From positions 1-64,000 of the forward strand of contig CALFBH010000011.1 of the NCBI GenBank assembly GCA_937951615.1: a DNA stretch of 64,000 nucleotides. Reading direction: 5' to 3'. The position numbers and the translations under genes are program-made. The notes below the pieces were generated by a model. It searched no databases and was not told the DNA's origin. It saw only the letters and a list, made by a program, of their open reading frames with translations. Source of the stretch: an uncultured Saprospiraceae bacterium (GTDB lineage: Bacteria; Bacteroidota; Bacteroidia; Chitinophagales; Saprospiraceae). Numbering within the stretch: the first letter of the stretch is position 1; each line of letters opens with the position of its first letter. This document shows, one piece after another, positions 1-8,396 of this stretch.

Positions 1-236
1 GTCGATGGTCGATGGTCGATGGTCGATGGTCGATGGTCGATGGTCGATGGTCGATGGTCGATGGTCGATGGTCGATGGTCGATGGTCGATGGTCGATGGT
101 CGATGGTCGATGGTCGATGGTCGAGTGCCTTTCGGCACTCGACTAAATGCTCTTTATGTCCTGCCTATGGACTATGGACTATCGACTATCGACCACCAAC
201 CGCTAATCAAGATTGCAGCTATCGACTATCGACCTT
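1..236. repeat. GTCGATG tandem array plus hairpin and conserved core, copy 1
   Basis: About 17 head-to-tail copies of the 7-bp word GTCGATG (1-119) run into a perfect hairpin (120-143: arms GTCGAGTGCC and GGCACTCGAC, loop TTTC). A roughly 75-bp unique core and a few variant words (CTATCGA, CTATGGA) follow. The element ends a base or two before the stop codon of the nucleotidyltransferase gene. A second copy with the same core and hairpin but only about four words lies in reverse orientation at 32438-32586. Both lie just downstream of a minus-strand gene, in the same orientation relative to it. The array starts at the window edge and may extend further. The apparent forward ORFs here are repeat translations, not genes. 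Confidence 0.9.
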
Positions 237-1232
237 TCAACTAAAATCAATTTCCGTATTATCTCCGATATTAAGGCTCTGGCTGAGTCCTTTTATAGAA
301 GCATCGCTCCCGACGACCGAATGGTGCAAAACAACTTCCTCAATAGAAGCATAACTGCCTATGATGGAATCTTTGACCACAGAATAGTCAATTTTTGCAT
401 TTTCGCCAATCGTTACACTAGGCCCGATAATCGAGTTTGTGATTCGACAACCTTTACCAATATTGACCGGATGGATGATGATGGTATTTTCATAAAAAGG
501 CGTGTCTTGCGAAGCAAAGCCGCTGCGCTTGAGCAACATGGCATTGGTTTCTAACAAGACATCTTTTTGACCACAGTCAAACCAGTTTTTCACTGTACAA
601 GGTTTGAAAGGTACACCCTGTTCTATCATGCGCATGATGGCATCTGTGAGCTGGTATTCGTCCAGTGTTTTTATTTCGTTTTTCACAATGTAGTCCAAAG
701 CATCCAAGAGTTGGGGGATTTCTCGGCATTTATATAGCCCGACCAAAGCAAGATTGGACTTGGGAATACGCGGTTTTTCGATAACACGAGACACCATGCC
801 TTCTGCATTCAACTCTGCAACACCAAAATTTCGGGGGTCTTCTACTTTCTTTACGCCCAGACAGGAAACAGTTTCATTCACCATCATTTCGAAATCAACA
901 TCAAAAATGGTATCGCCCAATACAATGAAAACTTCATCAGCCGTTTTCAGTTCTTCACGCGCTGTCCATACTGCGTGTCCCAGCCCCTGGCGGCTGTTTT
1001 GATGTACATATTCTTGTCTAATTTCAGGGTGTTTGGCTTGTACATAATCGCGAATTTTTTCACCCAAATGACCAATAACAAACACAAAATCCTTCACGCC
1101 TGCCGCTACCAATTCATCAATGATGTAGGATATAATAGGCTTGCCCGCTACCGGAATGAGTGGTTTAGGCTGTGTGTAAGTGTGGGGGCGCAAATGCGTA
1201 CCCGCGCCAGCAACAGGAATCAATGCTTTCAT
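237..1232 (-). CDS. Sugar-1-phosphate nucleotidyltransferase (RmlA/GlmU-like, hexapeptide C-terminus)
   Basis: Predicted to transfer a nucleoside monophosphate from an NTP to a sugar 1-phosphate, giving an NDP-sugar for cell-surface polysaccharide. The N-terminal Rossmann-like domain carries the family signature: GAGTHLRP at residues 9-16, PKPLIPVAGKP at 22-32, QGLGHAVW at 82-89 and the metal-binding GDTIFDVD at about 106-113. From about residue 245 to the end there are hexapeptide-type strands (IGKGCRI, IGPSVTIG, IIGSYASI) forming a left-handed beta helix, so it belongs to the long form rather than short RmlA. Length of 331 residues suits that class. The substrate (glucose 1-phosphate or another) cannot be told from sequence. 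It starts at an ATG, and its 3' end abuts the GTCGATG repeat element. Confidence 0.88.
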   Translation of the reverse strand: MKALIPVAGAGTHLRPHTYTQPKPLIPVAGKPIISYIIDELVAAGVKDFVFVIGHLGEKIRDYVQAKHPEIRQEYVHQNSRQGLGHAVWTAREELKTADEVFIVLGDTIFDVDFEMMVNETVSCLGVKKVEDPRNFGVAELNAEGMVSRVIEKPRIPKSNLALVGLYKCREIPQLLDALDYIVKNEIKTLDEYQLTDAIMRMIEQGVPFKPCTVKNWFDCGQKDVLLETNAMLLKRSGFASQDTPFYENTIIIHPVNIGKGCRITNSIIGPSVTIGENAKIDYSVVKDSIIGSYASIEEVVLHHSVVGSDASIKGLSQSLNIGDNTEIDFS

Positions 1233-1255
1233 ATTTTATTGGTAGAAAATGAGTA

Positions 1256-1320
1256 AATGATAGAATGAGTAATATGAATGAATTCTATCACTTTATCATT
1301 ATGGTGGTGGCTTCGCCATC
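1256..1320. repeat. Small intergenic inverted repeats
   Basis: Upstream of the nucleotidyltransferase, ATGAGT/AATGAT words lead into arms TGATAGAAT and ATTCTATCA around an AT-rich loop, followed by a small TGGC-TTC-GCCA hairpin. This is the same style of quasi-palindrome seen throughout the window. It could be a terminator or part of a 5' leader; no promoter box was identified. Confidence 0.5.
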
Positions 1321-1408
1321 TTAGGAACGTGAAAAAACAAAGTTTAACAGCCTGTAAAGTTAGGTATAATTTGTTTGTTGAATTTGAATTTGGCCTTTGA
1401 ATTTGAAT

Positions 1409-1726
1409 TTATTCCCCTACAGGAGCTAGTCGCACCACCAGTCCATCCAACTCGTCCGCCAAGTGAAGCTGGCAACTCAGGCGACTGTTATCTTCTACAA
1501 AAAATGCCTGATCGAGCATGTCTTCTTCGTCATCGCTCATCTCTGGAAGTTGGTTTTCGCTTTCCACATAACAATGACAGGAAGCACACAAAGCCATACC
1601 ACCACAAGTGCCTTCTACAGGTAATTCGAGGGCTTTCGCCAATTCCATCATATTGAGGTTCATATCCGTTGGGGCTTCCGTTTCGTGCGCTTGGCCTTTG
1701 CGGTCTATTATGGTGATGTTTATCAT
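1409..1726 (-). CDS. 2Fe-2S ferredoxin (adrenodoxin-like)
   Basis: Small one-electron carrier of 105 residues. The cluster ligands are visible as Cys41-x5-Cys47-x2-Cys50 (GTCGGMALCASC) and Cys85 (RLSCQLHL), the adrenodoxin/[2Fe-2S] plant-type arrangement with a long gap before the last Cys. The open frame extends 30 codons further upstream, but those codons are a translation of the GTGTTGAT tandem repeat, so I start at the ATG giving MINITIID. The gene lies just downstream of a TrxR-like ferredoxin-NADP reductase on the same strand, its likely electron source. The target of the reduced ferredoxin is unknown. The acidic patch around residues 64-73 (MSDDEEDM) suits docking to a reductase. Confidence 0.92.
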   Translation of the reverse strand: MINITIIDRKGQAHETEAPTDMNLNMMELAKALELPVEGTCGGMALCASCHCYVESENQLPEMSDDEEDMLDQAFFVEDNSRLSCQLHLADELDGLVVRLAPVGE

Positions 1727-1732
1727 TTTATT

Positions 1733-1824
1733 GTGTTGATGTGTTGATGTGTTGATGTGTTGATGTGTTGATGTGTTGTCGTACAGAAAAACATCAACAC
1801 GACAACACGACAACACATCAACAC
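1733..1824. repeat. GTGTTGAT word array, inverted (copy 1)
   Basis: Five copies of the 8-bp word GTGTTGAT and one GTGTTGTC (1733-1780) are followed by a loop of about 12 nt and then four reverse-complement words (ATCAACAC or GACAACAC, 1793-1824). The transcript could form a long stem between the ferredoxin reductase and ferredoxin genes. It ends 4 bp before the reductase stop codon. It may act as a processing or attenuation site between the two genes, which is inference. Confidence 0.9.
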
Positions 1825-1828
1825 TTTT

Positions 1829-2839
1829 TTACCCTTCAAATCCGCTGACGCCCGTTACCGTAGTATATTTAAAAGATAACTTCTTGTCGGGATAGATGTA
1901 TTTAAACGCAGATTGTACCATCATTGTTCCTTCGTGGAAACCGCATAAAATCAGCTTCAATTTGCCGGGATAAGTATTGATGTCGCCTACAGCATAAATG
2001 CCTGGGACATTCGTGCTGTAATCCAATGTATTGACTTCAATGGCGTTTTTGTCCACATTCAAACCCCAGTCAGCAATGGGACCCAATTTGGGCGAAAGCC
2101 CAAATAAGGGTACAAAATGGTCGGTCGATTTCACAATTTCTCCTTCCGTTTTGTGCTTGATGACGACCTCATTCAATCGTTCCTTTCCATTTAGACCAAC
2201 AACCTGTGCATCTGTCGCCAGTTTGATTTTTCCGCTTTCATGTAGCTCCATCACTTTCTCTACAGAGTCCAGTGCGCCACGGAAAGACTGCCTGCGATGC
2301 ACAAGTGTGATTTCGCTGGCCACATCCGCCAAAAAGATCGTCCAGTCTAAAGCAGAATCGCCGCCGCCTGCAATGACGACCCGTTTGTCGCGGTATAATT
2401 CGGGATCTTTGATGATGTATTCTACCCCTTTATCTTCAAAGTCAGCAATATTGGAAATGGGCGGTTTGCGGGGTTCAAAAGAACCTAAGCCGCCAGCAAT
2501 CGCAATGACAGACGCGACAATAACGGAGCCTCTACTCGTCGTGACTTTATATCGCTTATCCTCCATTTGTTCAATCGCTTCTGCTCGTTCGCCCAGCGTA
2601 AATTCTGGCTTGAATGGCTCAATCTGCTCCATCAGCTTATCCACTAATTCCTGTGCCAAGACAGAGGGATAACCAGGAATATCATAGATTGGTTTCTTAG
2701 GATAAATTTCGCTCAACTGCCCGCCAGCCTGTGGAAGGGAATCGAGTAGATGGCATTTTAGCTTGAGCAAGCCTGCTTCAAAAACAGTGAATAAGCCGCA
2801 TGGTCCTGCTCCTATTATCAGTATATCAGTTTCTTTCAT
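1829..2839 (-). CDS. Ferredoxin-NADP reductase, TrxR-like type (FAD flavoprotein)
   Basis: Predicted FAD enzyme of 336 residues moving electrons between NADPH and ferredoxin. It shows the N-terminal FAD dinucleotide fold IIGAGPCG (residues 9-16), the second nucleotide-binding fold VVIAGGGDSALDW in the middle, and the C-terminal FAD site GIYAVGDINTYPG. There is no CxxC redox pair where thioredoxin reductase would have it, which fits the ferredoxin-reductase (YumC-like) branch. The C-terminal extension ending in YTTVTGVSGFEG resembles the stacking tail of that family. The ferredoxin gene follows about 100 bp downstream, so the two probably form a unit. GTGTTGAT-word arrays lie on both sides of this gene. 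Confidence 0.9.
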   Translation of the reverse strand: MKETDILIIGAGPCGLFTVFEAGLLKLKCHLLDSLPQAGGQLSEIYPKKPIYDIPGYPSVLAQELVDKLMEQIEPFKPEFTLGERAEAIEQMEDKRYKVTTSRGSVIVASVIAIAGGLGSFEPRKPPISNIADFEDKGVEYIIKDPELYRDKRVVIAGGGDSALDWTIFLADVASEITLVHRRQSFRGALDSVEKVMELHESGKIKLATDAQVVGLNGKERLNEVVIKHKTEGEIVKSTDHFVPLFGLSPKLGPIADWGLNVDKNAIEVNTLDYSTNVPGIYAVGDINTYPGKLKLILCGFHEGTMMVQSAFKYIYPDKKLSFKYTTVTGVSGFEG

Positions 2840-2850
2840 TATTTCTTATT

Positions 2851-2918
2851 GTGTTGTCGTGTTGATGTGTTGATGTGTTGTTGTCTTTTAGAACGATAAC
2901 ACGGTAACACATTCACAC
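2851..2918. repeat. GTGTTGAT word array, inverted (copy 2)
   Basis: The same 8-bp word family as at 1733-1824: GTGTTGTC, two GTGTTGAT and GTGTTGTT, a short loop, then GATAACAC, GGTAACAC and ATTCACAC. It lies just upstream of the reductase start, so the reductase is bracketed by two members of the family. Copy 2 is more degenerate than copy 1. Confidence 0.85.
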
Positions 2919-3010
2919 CATAGCACAGTTTTTTGCGCAAAAATAAGGTATTTTCTGAAATGATAACGCAGCCCCTTATTAGATAGTTTTAGAAAAAATT
3001 AAAATAATTC

Positions 3011-3071
3011 TCTCGCTAAGTCGCAGAGACGCCAAGAGAGCCAAACTTTGCGCCTTAGCGTCTTTGCGAGA
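3011..3071. repeat. Imperfect inverted repeat, CTCGCAAAGACGC type
   Basis: Arms TCTCGCTAAGTCGCAGAGAC (3011-3030) and, reversed, TCTCGCAAAGACGCTAAGGC (3071-3052) pair imperfectly around a short centre. Similar CTCGCAAAGACGC-type palindromes recur in intergenic DNA of many bacterial genomes (recalled, not checked). It lies about 45 bp downstream of the M23 peptidase stop and could serve as its terminator structure. Confidence 0.65.
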
Positions 3072-3116
3072 AAAAAGTCAAGCTACAAATTTGCCCATAT
3101 TTTCGCGATGGACAAA

Positions 3117-4820
3117 TCAATTAGAAAAAGTCTTTTTATACGTCTTAATATTTCCTCGAAAATCTTCCACTGTCAGCAGCAATTCATGTTTTCCTTTTGG
3201 AATACGTCCATCAAATTTATGGGTAAGCTGGTCATTTTTTTCATCATAAACCATCAATATCCAGCGTCCGTCCACCGTGGCGCGATAGCTTTTGATGCCT
3301 GAAAAATCATCGTCAATTTTAAAAATCATGCGATAATTTTTGGACATCGTTGAGCTGATTTTGGAGACTTTAATCGTTGGGGCAATGGTGTCCAGCATAA
3401 TGGTGTAATTGCCAAACTCGCGGGCTTGTGCTAGCAACATATCGCCCTGCCAGCGATGATTGCTGAGGCATTGGTTTTTCATGCCTTCGGGACAGGCAGC
3501 TATCACCGCTTTGTCGCGCAGATGGTCAGGTAGATTGGTCGGTACAATGCCTATGGTGAAATATTTGTGAATAGGTGTCATGCGGTCGCCAATGTGATAC
3601 GTCGGCGAAAATGTGCCATCGGATGGTTCTCGGCTGACCTGATAATTGAGGTATTCCGTTTCATAAAAACTGCCTGATGGAAAATCGACCTGAAAATCTC
3701 CCGTATAGATGATGTTTTGTTCGTGCCAGGGCAAAATGTAATTATACAGTTCTTGTTTTTCTGGTGTTTCTACTGCCTTTCGGCGAATGAAAAATTGAAG
3801 ACTTGAAGTATTATTATAGCTGTCTTTGACAATGAAGTTGATTTTTTTTGCCCGATCTTTTTCCAGTGAGATGACACCTTCATTTGCAATATGCTCATAA
3901 ATGGACAATTGATTGCCCGGTTGTCGATAACAGCGATTGAAGTAACTGCGCCGTGTCAGTCGTTCTTTATAGTCGCAATGTGAATTGATGTAACGGGTTT
4001 CGTCGAAGGAAATTTCATCCATTTTAAAACTATAGGTCAGCGAATCATCCACCAGCATATCCATTGAATAAATGCCATTCCAGTTGGAAACGCCATTCAT
4101 GAAATCAAATGCCTTGAGTGCCAGCCCGACCCGCCATGCACCCATACGCAGCGTATCGCCGCCTACGTAGTAGCCATATTTTCCAGCTTTTACGTCGATT
4201 CTTTCTTCATCGAGTATCTGCAATTCAGGATTGAGAGAATAGACTTTGAGTTGGGTGATGCGGGGTTTTACTTTGTCGTTAATTTTCAGTCCGAAGAGCA
4301 GTGGATTGATAGCAACTTCCGTTTTGGTGTCCCGTATTTCAAAATGCAAATGTGTACCAAATGACCGACCAGAAGTTCCCATATAGCCAATTATTTGTCC
4401 TTTTTTGACCGGAATTTCGCCTGCTGCTGGATGTAAATCCACCCTGAATTTTTCCTGCTCGTACTGCTTCTTTTTTACATAATTTCCAATGCTGTCATTA
4501 TAGCGATACAAGTGAGCATAGACGGAAGTATAGCCATTCGGATGGTCGATATAGACGACATTTCCGTAGCTGTTGGGCAGGGCTTTTACCCGCGATACAT
4601 AACCATCGGCTATGGCATAGATATTATCGCCTACGCCTTTGAGTGGCTTGATGTCGATACCTGCATGAAAGTGATTGGGACGCAGCTCGCCAAAGGTGCC
4701 GGAGAGCTTCATGTCATAGCCTACCGGTGAGCGGAAATAGTTTTGTGGATAGGTTTTTTGTTCTGCCTTGAATGCCAATACAATAATTGCGATAAGCAAT
4801 ACACCAATAAATCTGTACAT
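3117..4820 (-). CDS. M23 family (LytM-like) zinc metallopeptidase
   Basis: Exported peptidoglycan endopeptidase, or a regulator of that fold. The M23 metal ligands are present: HFHAGID near residue 50 (HxxxD) and THLHFEIRD near residue 165 (HxH), with the glycine-rich GYMGTSGRSFG strand before the second site. The remaining roughly 400 residues are beta-rich domains without a recognised name. The N-terminus MYRFIGVLLIAIIVLAFKAE is a signal peptide or anchor. An in-frame ATG lies five codons upstream, but a good promoter (4842-4873) would put the RNA start almost on that codon. AAGGAAAAG precedes the chosen ATG, so I start there. Bacteroidota commonly have an M23 protein of this size; its partner is unknown. 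Confidence 0.88.
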   Translation of the reverse strand: MYRFIGVLLIAIIVLAFKAEQKTYPQNYFRSPVGYDMKLSGTFGELRPNHFHAGIDIKPLKGVGDNIYAIADGYVSRVKALPNSYGNVVYIDHPNGYTSVYAHLYRYNDSIGNYVKKKQYEQEKFRVDLHPAAGEIPVKKGQIIGYMGTSGRSFGTHLHFEIRDTKTEVAINPLLFGLKINDKVKPRITQLKVYSLNPELQILDEERIDVKAGKYGYYVGGDTLRMGAWRVGLALKAFDFMNGVSNWNGIYSMDMLVDDSLTYSFKMDEISFDETRYINSHCDYKERLTRRSYFNRCYRQPGNQLSIYEHIANEGVISLEKDRAKKINFIVKDSYNNTSSLQFFIRRKAVETPEKQELYNYILPWHEQNIIYTGDFQVDFPSGSFYETEYLNYQVSREPSDGTFSPTYHIGDRMTPIHKYFTIGIVPTNLPDHLRDKAVIAACPEGMKNQCLSNHRWQGDMLLAQAREFGNYTIMLDTIAPTIKVSKISSTMSKNYRMIFKIDDDFSGIKSYRATVDGRWILMVYDEKNDQLTHKFDGRIPKGKHELLLTVEDFRGNIKTYKKTFSN

Positions 4821-4841
4821 CTTTTCCTTTTTCATTTCGCA

Positions 4842-4873
4842 CAAAGATAGCCAAGTGGAAATAGAAACTCAAA
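4842..4873 (-). promoter_or_regulatory. Bacteroidota-type promoter for the M23 peptidase gene
   Basis: Read on the minus strand: TTTG (4873-4870), 20 nt, then TATCTTTG (4849-4842). This matches the phylum consensus TTTG / TAnnTTTG. The predicted transcript starts about 4838, which supports the internal ATG at 4820 as the real start. Confidence 0.65.
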
Positions 4874-4933
4874 TATCATGCACAAACTCACTTTTTCATC
4901 GAATAGTTTTTTTGCTATTTAACTCAACGGTTT

Positions 4934-5875
4934 TTATTTTTTTTCAATTTTATATGAAAATAACATATTCTTACCACTTGTAAAAACAAAATATCCACTT
5001 CTTAATTTCGAATATTCTATTTCTATCCTGTAATTTAAGTTTTCTTCCTCCATTTTCATTTCTACTCTTTTCCCAGTACTTGGTTTATAGCATATTAAAT
5101 TTTCTATTGGTTTACTTGTATTGAATTCTAATACCAAATTTTTTTCTTTTTTAATTTCCACTTTATACTCTTTTTGATTTAGAGATTTCACATCATATTC
5201 AATGTAACCACTTCCAATAATTAAGTAACTTAAAAACTCTTCTTTTTCTATTTCATTTTCTGATAATTGCCATTTACTATCTTTTGGAAAGTGATTTATT
5301 TTAAATACTTCTTTATCTACAAAAAAGTAATTTGGATCAAACTTAAAGGCAAATTTTTTATTTTCATCTAGTTTTCCGCTTCCAAATGTTACATCTATTA
5401 ATTGCCATTCATCTTTATATTTTACCGCATTCCATGCATGACTATTTGCTCTTCCTGATTTTGTTTTTACCAGACCTCCTATAAATTTAGATTCAATTTC
5501 TGAGTGTAAACACAATTCCTCAAATACTAATGAATAATGTTGACATACTCCTTTTTTTCTTTTTATTGCCGTTCTTATTTCTTCTTGTCTTTTTTCCTCC
5601 AATGCTGCTTTTGTATATTTTTCTCGCTTTGCTTTTTCTTCCTTTATTTCTTCTACTATTGCATAGTCGTATTTTATATTATGTGCGACCCAAAAGTATA
5701 TTGCTTTTATCTTATCCAATTCCTCAGTATATTCTCCTGTAATTTTCTCTGATAGTTCTTTTACATCATTTGATTTCACATCCTTTATCTTGTTATATTT
5801 ACCCCATTCAGACTGTCCTATTCCTAGTGTCTTTATTGAAATTAAGAGGAATAATAAAATTGTTATCTTTTTCAT
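4934..5875 (-). CDS. Secreted transglutaminase-like superfamily protein
   Basis: Protein of 313 residues with a signal peptide (MKKITILLFLLISIKTLGIG) and a papain-fold transglutaminase-like domain. The triad is visible: Cys111 in GVCQHYS, His146 in NSHAWN and Asp161 in LIDVTFG. The arrangement resembles the KY-type/bacterial transglutaminase-like proteases rather than true crosslinking enzymes, so peptidase or cross-linking activity is uncertain. A Lys/Glu-rich helix (about 70-100) precedes the Cys, and the C-terminal 130 residues are beta-rich. The open frame starts 11 codons earlier, but the signal peptide begins at the ATG used here. The gene is clearly more AT-rich than its neighbours (Lys, Glu, Asn and Ile codons with A/T), suggesting transfer. 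Confidence 0.82.
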   Translation of the reverse strand: MKKITILLFLLISIKTLGIGQSEWGKYNKIKDVKSNDVKELSEKITGEYTEELDKIKAIYFWVAHNIKYDYAIVEEIKEEKAKREKYTKAALEEKRQEEIRTAIKRKKGVCQHYSLVFEELCLHSEIESKFIGGLVKTKSGRANSHAWNAVKYKDEWQLIDVTFGSGKLDENKKFAFKFDPNYFFVDKEVFKINHFPKDSKWQLSENEIEKEEFLSYLIIGSGYIEYDVKSLNQKEYKVEIKKEKNLVLEFNTSKPIENLICYKPSTGKRVEMKMEEENLNYRIEIEYSKLRSGYFVFTSGKNMLFSYKIEKK

Positions 5876-6167
5876 GGTTTTATTTTTTTGCTTAATTACC
5901 GCCAACAATTGGATATTACGGACAACAGGTTCATGTATCGCCCTCCTGAATAACTTCTAAAGGATTTTTTATGCTGTAAGTCTGCGTTTGAAGTTATTAG
6001 TAAATCAAAAATACATTAAATATTTAATTTATCCAAAGGGCTGTTAGTCTTTTTTAACTCATTTTAGTCAGATACAAATACATTTTCATCCTTTTTAAGG
6101 AACTAAAAAAATCAAAATTTGTTATACTTATACACATTCTCCTAATTCACAAAAAAATATTAGTGCC

Positions 6168-6314
6168 ATGAGAACATTAAAAACCACTTTTCGAAAAATA
6201 TGGTCTGCAATCGAACAGATTCCTGCCATTCGTCCATCTCCTCGGCAATTGCACCGAAGAAACGCAGATATGAGAAGAATTTCTGCGGAAGAACAAATGC
6301 TTTTAATCCATTAA
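6168..6314 (+). CDS. Small basic ORF upstream of a T9SS protein (48 aa)
   Basis: ATG-started frame of 48 codons, basic (Arg-rich: RPSPRQLHRRN, MRRISAEEQ), ending 25 bp before the next gene on the same strand. No signal peptide or membrane segment. I do not recognise it. It may be a genuine small protein co-transcribed with the downstream secreted protein, or a chance frame. Conservation in relatives would decide. Confidence 0.35.
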   Translation: MRTLKTTFRKIWSAIEQIPAIRPSPRQLHRRNADMRRISAEEQMLLIH

Positions 6315-6339
6315 ATAAACTCACTATAAAACAATTAAA

Positions 6340-8118
6340 ATGAAAAAAACACTACTCCTTGCTCTTTTTATAATCAACAGCTATGCTCTTTTTGCCACTC
6401 ACATTCTAGGTGGTTCTATGACTTACGAGAGCATAGGCAATGATGAATACATTATTCAATTAGAAGTATTGCGGGATTGTTATGGCGGGCAGGCGCCTTT
6501 TGACCCTGTGGCTTATGTTACAGTATTTAATGAGAATATATTGGATTCCGTTGATCTATACCTTGTAGCGCAAACCCCATTTACGGGTATAGTGGATACC
6601 ATTTCCAATAATACAATCAGCAATATTTGTGAGTTTCCGCCTAATGTCTGTATTGAGAAAACAGTTTATCAGGACACCCTCACCTTAGCTTATAATCCTT
6701 ATGGTGGATATTATGTAACTTACCAACGGTGTTGTCGTTCTGCTATTGTCGGGAATTTGATGGATCCTGGCAATATAGGCATGACTTTTTACACCTATAT
6801 CGATCCGATTTTATCTAATTCGTCGCCTCAGTTTAATGCTGACATTCCTTTTTCAGTTTTTGCAGGAACGCCCTTTTCCTATGATGCTTCTGCCACTGAT
6901 GCTGATGGTGATTCTTTGGTCTATCTCTTGAGTACGCCCGTGACAGGAGCCAGTATAACTATGCCAGCTCCTAGTCAAGCCTCGCCACCACCTTATGCCT
7001 CAGCAACTTTTGCTACTGGTTTTTCAGAAGCCAATATGCTGGGCGGTGCTTATCCGCTGACGATAGATGCTGTCACCGGAGAAGTGAATGCGATTTCTGG
7101 TACAGTGGGCGTTTTTCAAATTGCCTACCAGATCAATGAGCTTAGAAACGGCGTCCTTATTGGAAGTACTTTTCGTGAATTTACCTTTACGGTATTAAGT
7201 CCACCAACCAATCAGAATTATGATATTAGTGGGCAGGTATTCGTGGACAGTCTGCTACCACTTGACCTAGGTACCGTTCAAATATTAGAACGAGATATTA
7301 CCACAGACTCATTTTTTGTTTACGATGAACAGGTCATGGGCGCGAATGGCACCTATGATTTTGAAGACATTCCGCCTGGTGTGTTTTATGTAAAAGCGAT
7401 AGTTGATTCCATGTCAGTGTACTACGATGATTATCTGCCCACCTATTACGGAAGTTCTGCTTTTTGGTATAATGCAACAGCTATAAATCAGTGCGATACC
7501 AGTCAGTTGTATCGAGACATTTATTTATCATCTTCCACCAATCCCGGTGGTATATTTGAGCTAGATGGTACGGTGACTTTACCGGATGGCATTACGCCTG
7601 TAGGCAATTTGAATCTTGTTTTAATGAATGATGCTGGGGCTGCACAGGCAAGAACAACGGCAAGCAACGGCTATTTCAGATTCAGTCAATTGGCATCCGA
7701 CAATTATCGAATTTTTGTGGATTTAATTAATTCTGACATTGACAATAGCAGTCCAGTAGCGATTGATGTATATAATAACCAGACGGCAGAATTACATCTT
7801 TATCCAAATTATCTTACCCTCAATGCCATTACTGAACTGACGGAAACTGAGCAGCAAAAAGACGGCTATGTTTTGAATATTTATCCTAATCCAGCCAATG
7901 AAACAACACAGCTTGTCTTGGATATTGCACAAGCGGAATATCTAAGTCTGAAAATTTATGATGTGAATGGTCTTTGTGTAAAAACGGTCTTAGACCGACA
8001 GTGGATAGACGAAGGACAATTCAATGCCAATATTTCTTTGTCGGATTTGGCTGCTGGAGTTTATTTTGTTCATGTAAATGGGCGGGTTTATACTGCTGGC
8101 AAGATGCTAAAATTTTGA
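6340..8118 (+). CDS. Secreted protein with T9SS type A sorting domain
   Basis: Signal peptide (MKKTLLLALFIINSYALFA) followed directly by THILGGSMTYESIGNDEY, a start seen in many Bacteroidota surface proteins (AHIxGGxxxYxxxGxxxY...RDC). The middle holds cadherin/Ig-like segments: SATDADGDSLVYLLS near residue 185 and an SD-repeat/carboxypeptidase-regulatory-like stretch YDISGQVFVDSLLPLD near residue 300. The last 80 residues are a T9SS type A sorting domain (LNIYPNPANET ... DVNGLCVKTV ... LAAGVYFVHV ... KMLKF). It is expected to cross the outer membrane by T9SS and be released or anchored. Binding role unknown; 592 residues. Confidence 0.88.
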   Translation: MKKTLLLALFIINSYALFATHILGGSMTYESIGNDEYIIQLEVLRDCYGGQAPFDPVAYVTVFNENILDSVDLYLVAQTPFTGIVDTISNNTISNICEFPPNVCIEKTVYQDTLTLAYNPYGGYYVTYQRCCRSAIVGNLMDPGNIGMTFYTYIDPILSNSSPQFNADIPFSVFAGTPFSYDASATDADGDSLVYLLSTPVTGASITMPAPSQASPPPYASATFATGFSEANMLGGAYPLTIDAVTGEVNAISGTVGVFQIAYQINELRNGVLIGSTFREFTFTVLSPPTNQNYDISGQVFVDSLLPLDLGTVQILERDITTDSFFVYDEQVMGANGTYDFEDIPPGVFYVKAIVDSMSVYYDDYLPTYYGSSAFWYNATAINQCDTSQLYRDIYLSSSTNPGGIFELDGTVTLPDGITPVGNLNLVLMNDAGAAQARTTASNGYFRFSQLASDNYRIFVDLINSDIDNSSPVAIDVYNNQTAELHLYPNYLTLNAITELTETEQQKDGYVLNIYPNPANETTQLVLDIAQAEYLSLKIYDVNGLCVKTVLDRQWIDEGQFNANISLSDLAAGVYFVHVNGRVYTAGKMLKF

Positions 8119-8360
8119 GTTCTCTATTCGTGTGCTTCGCAAAATGGCGGGGAACGAAATGAATGAATGAGAGCATATTGCAAATTCACTCATCCTGTCC
8201 TCATTATTGTCTTTTAGTTCTATTTTAAGACTCTAAAAAAATGATGAAAATATCTGATTATAAGCCGTTTAAATGCAATTTTGGTGCAATTTTAACTGAA
8301 TTACACCATCTTTACTAGAATTAGTAACATTAAACTAATTTACATCTCGCTCAAAATCCA

Positions 8361-8368
8361 TATTTTTG
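8361..8368 (+). promoter_or_regulatory. Putative -7 box for the 8397 gene
   Basis: TATTTTTG fits TAnnTTTG exactly and lies 28 bp before the ATG. No convincing -33 TTTG is visible, so this rests on one box. Confidence 0.4.
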
Positions 8369-8396
8369 CGATAAATTCGCATACATACAGATTAAC

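Noticed and set aside
5-354. Two forward ORFs of 79 and 111 codons in the GTCGATG array
   Set aside because: They are translations of a 7-bp tandem repeat (MVDGRWS units) that stays open by chance; the nucleotidyltransferase is on the other strand.
1727-1816. N-terminal extension of the ferredoxin
   Set aside because: The 30 extra codons come from the GTGTTGAT array; the conserved protein starts at MINITIID.
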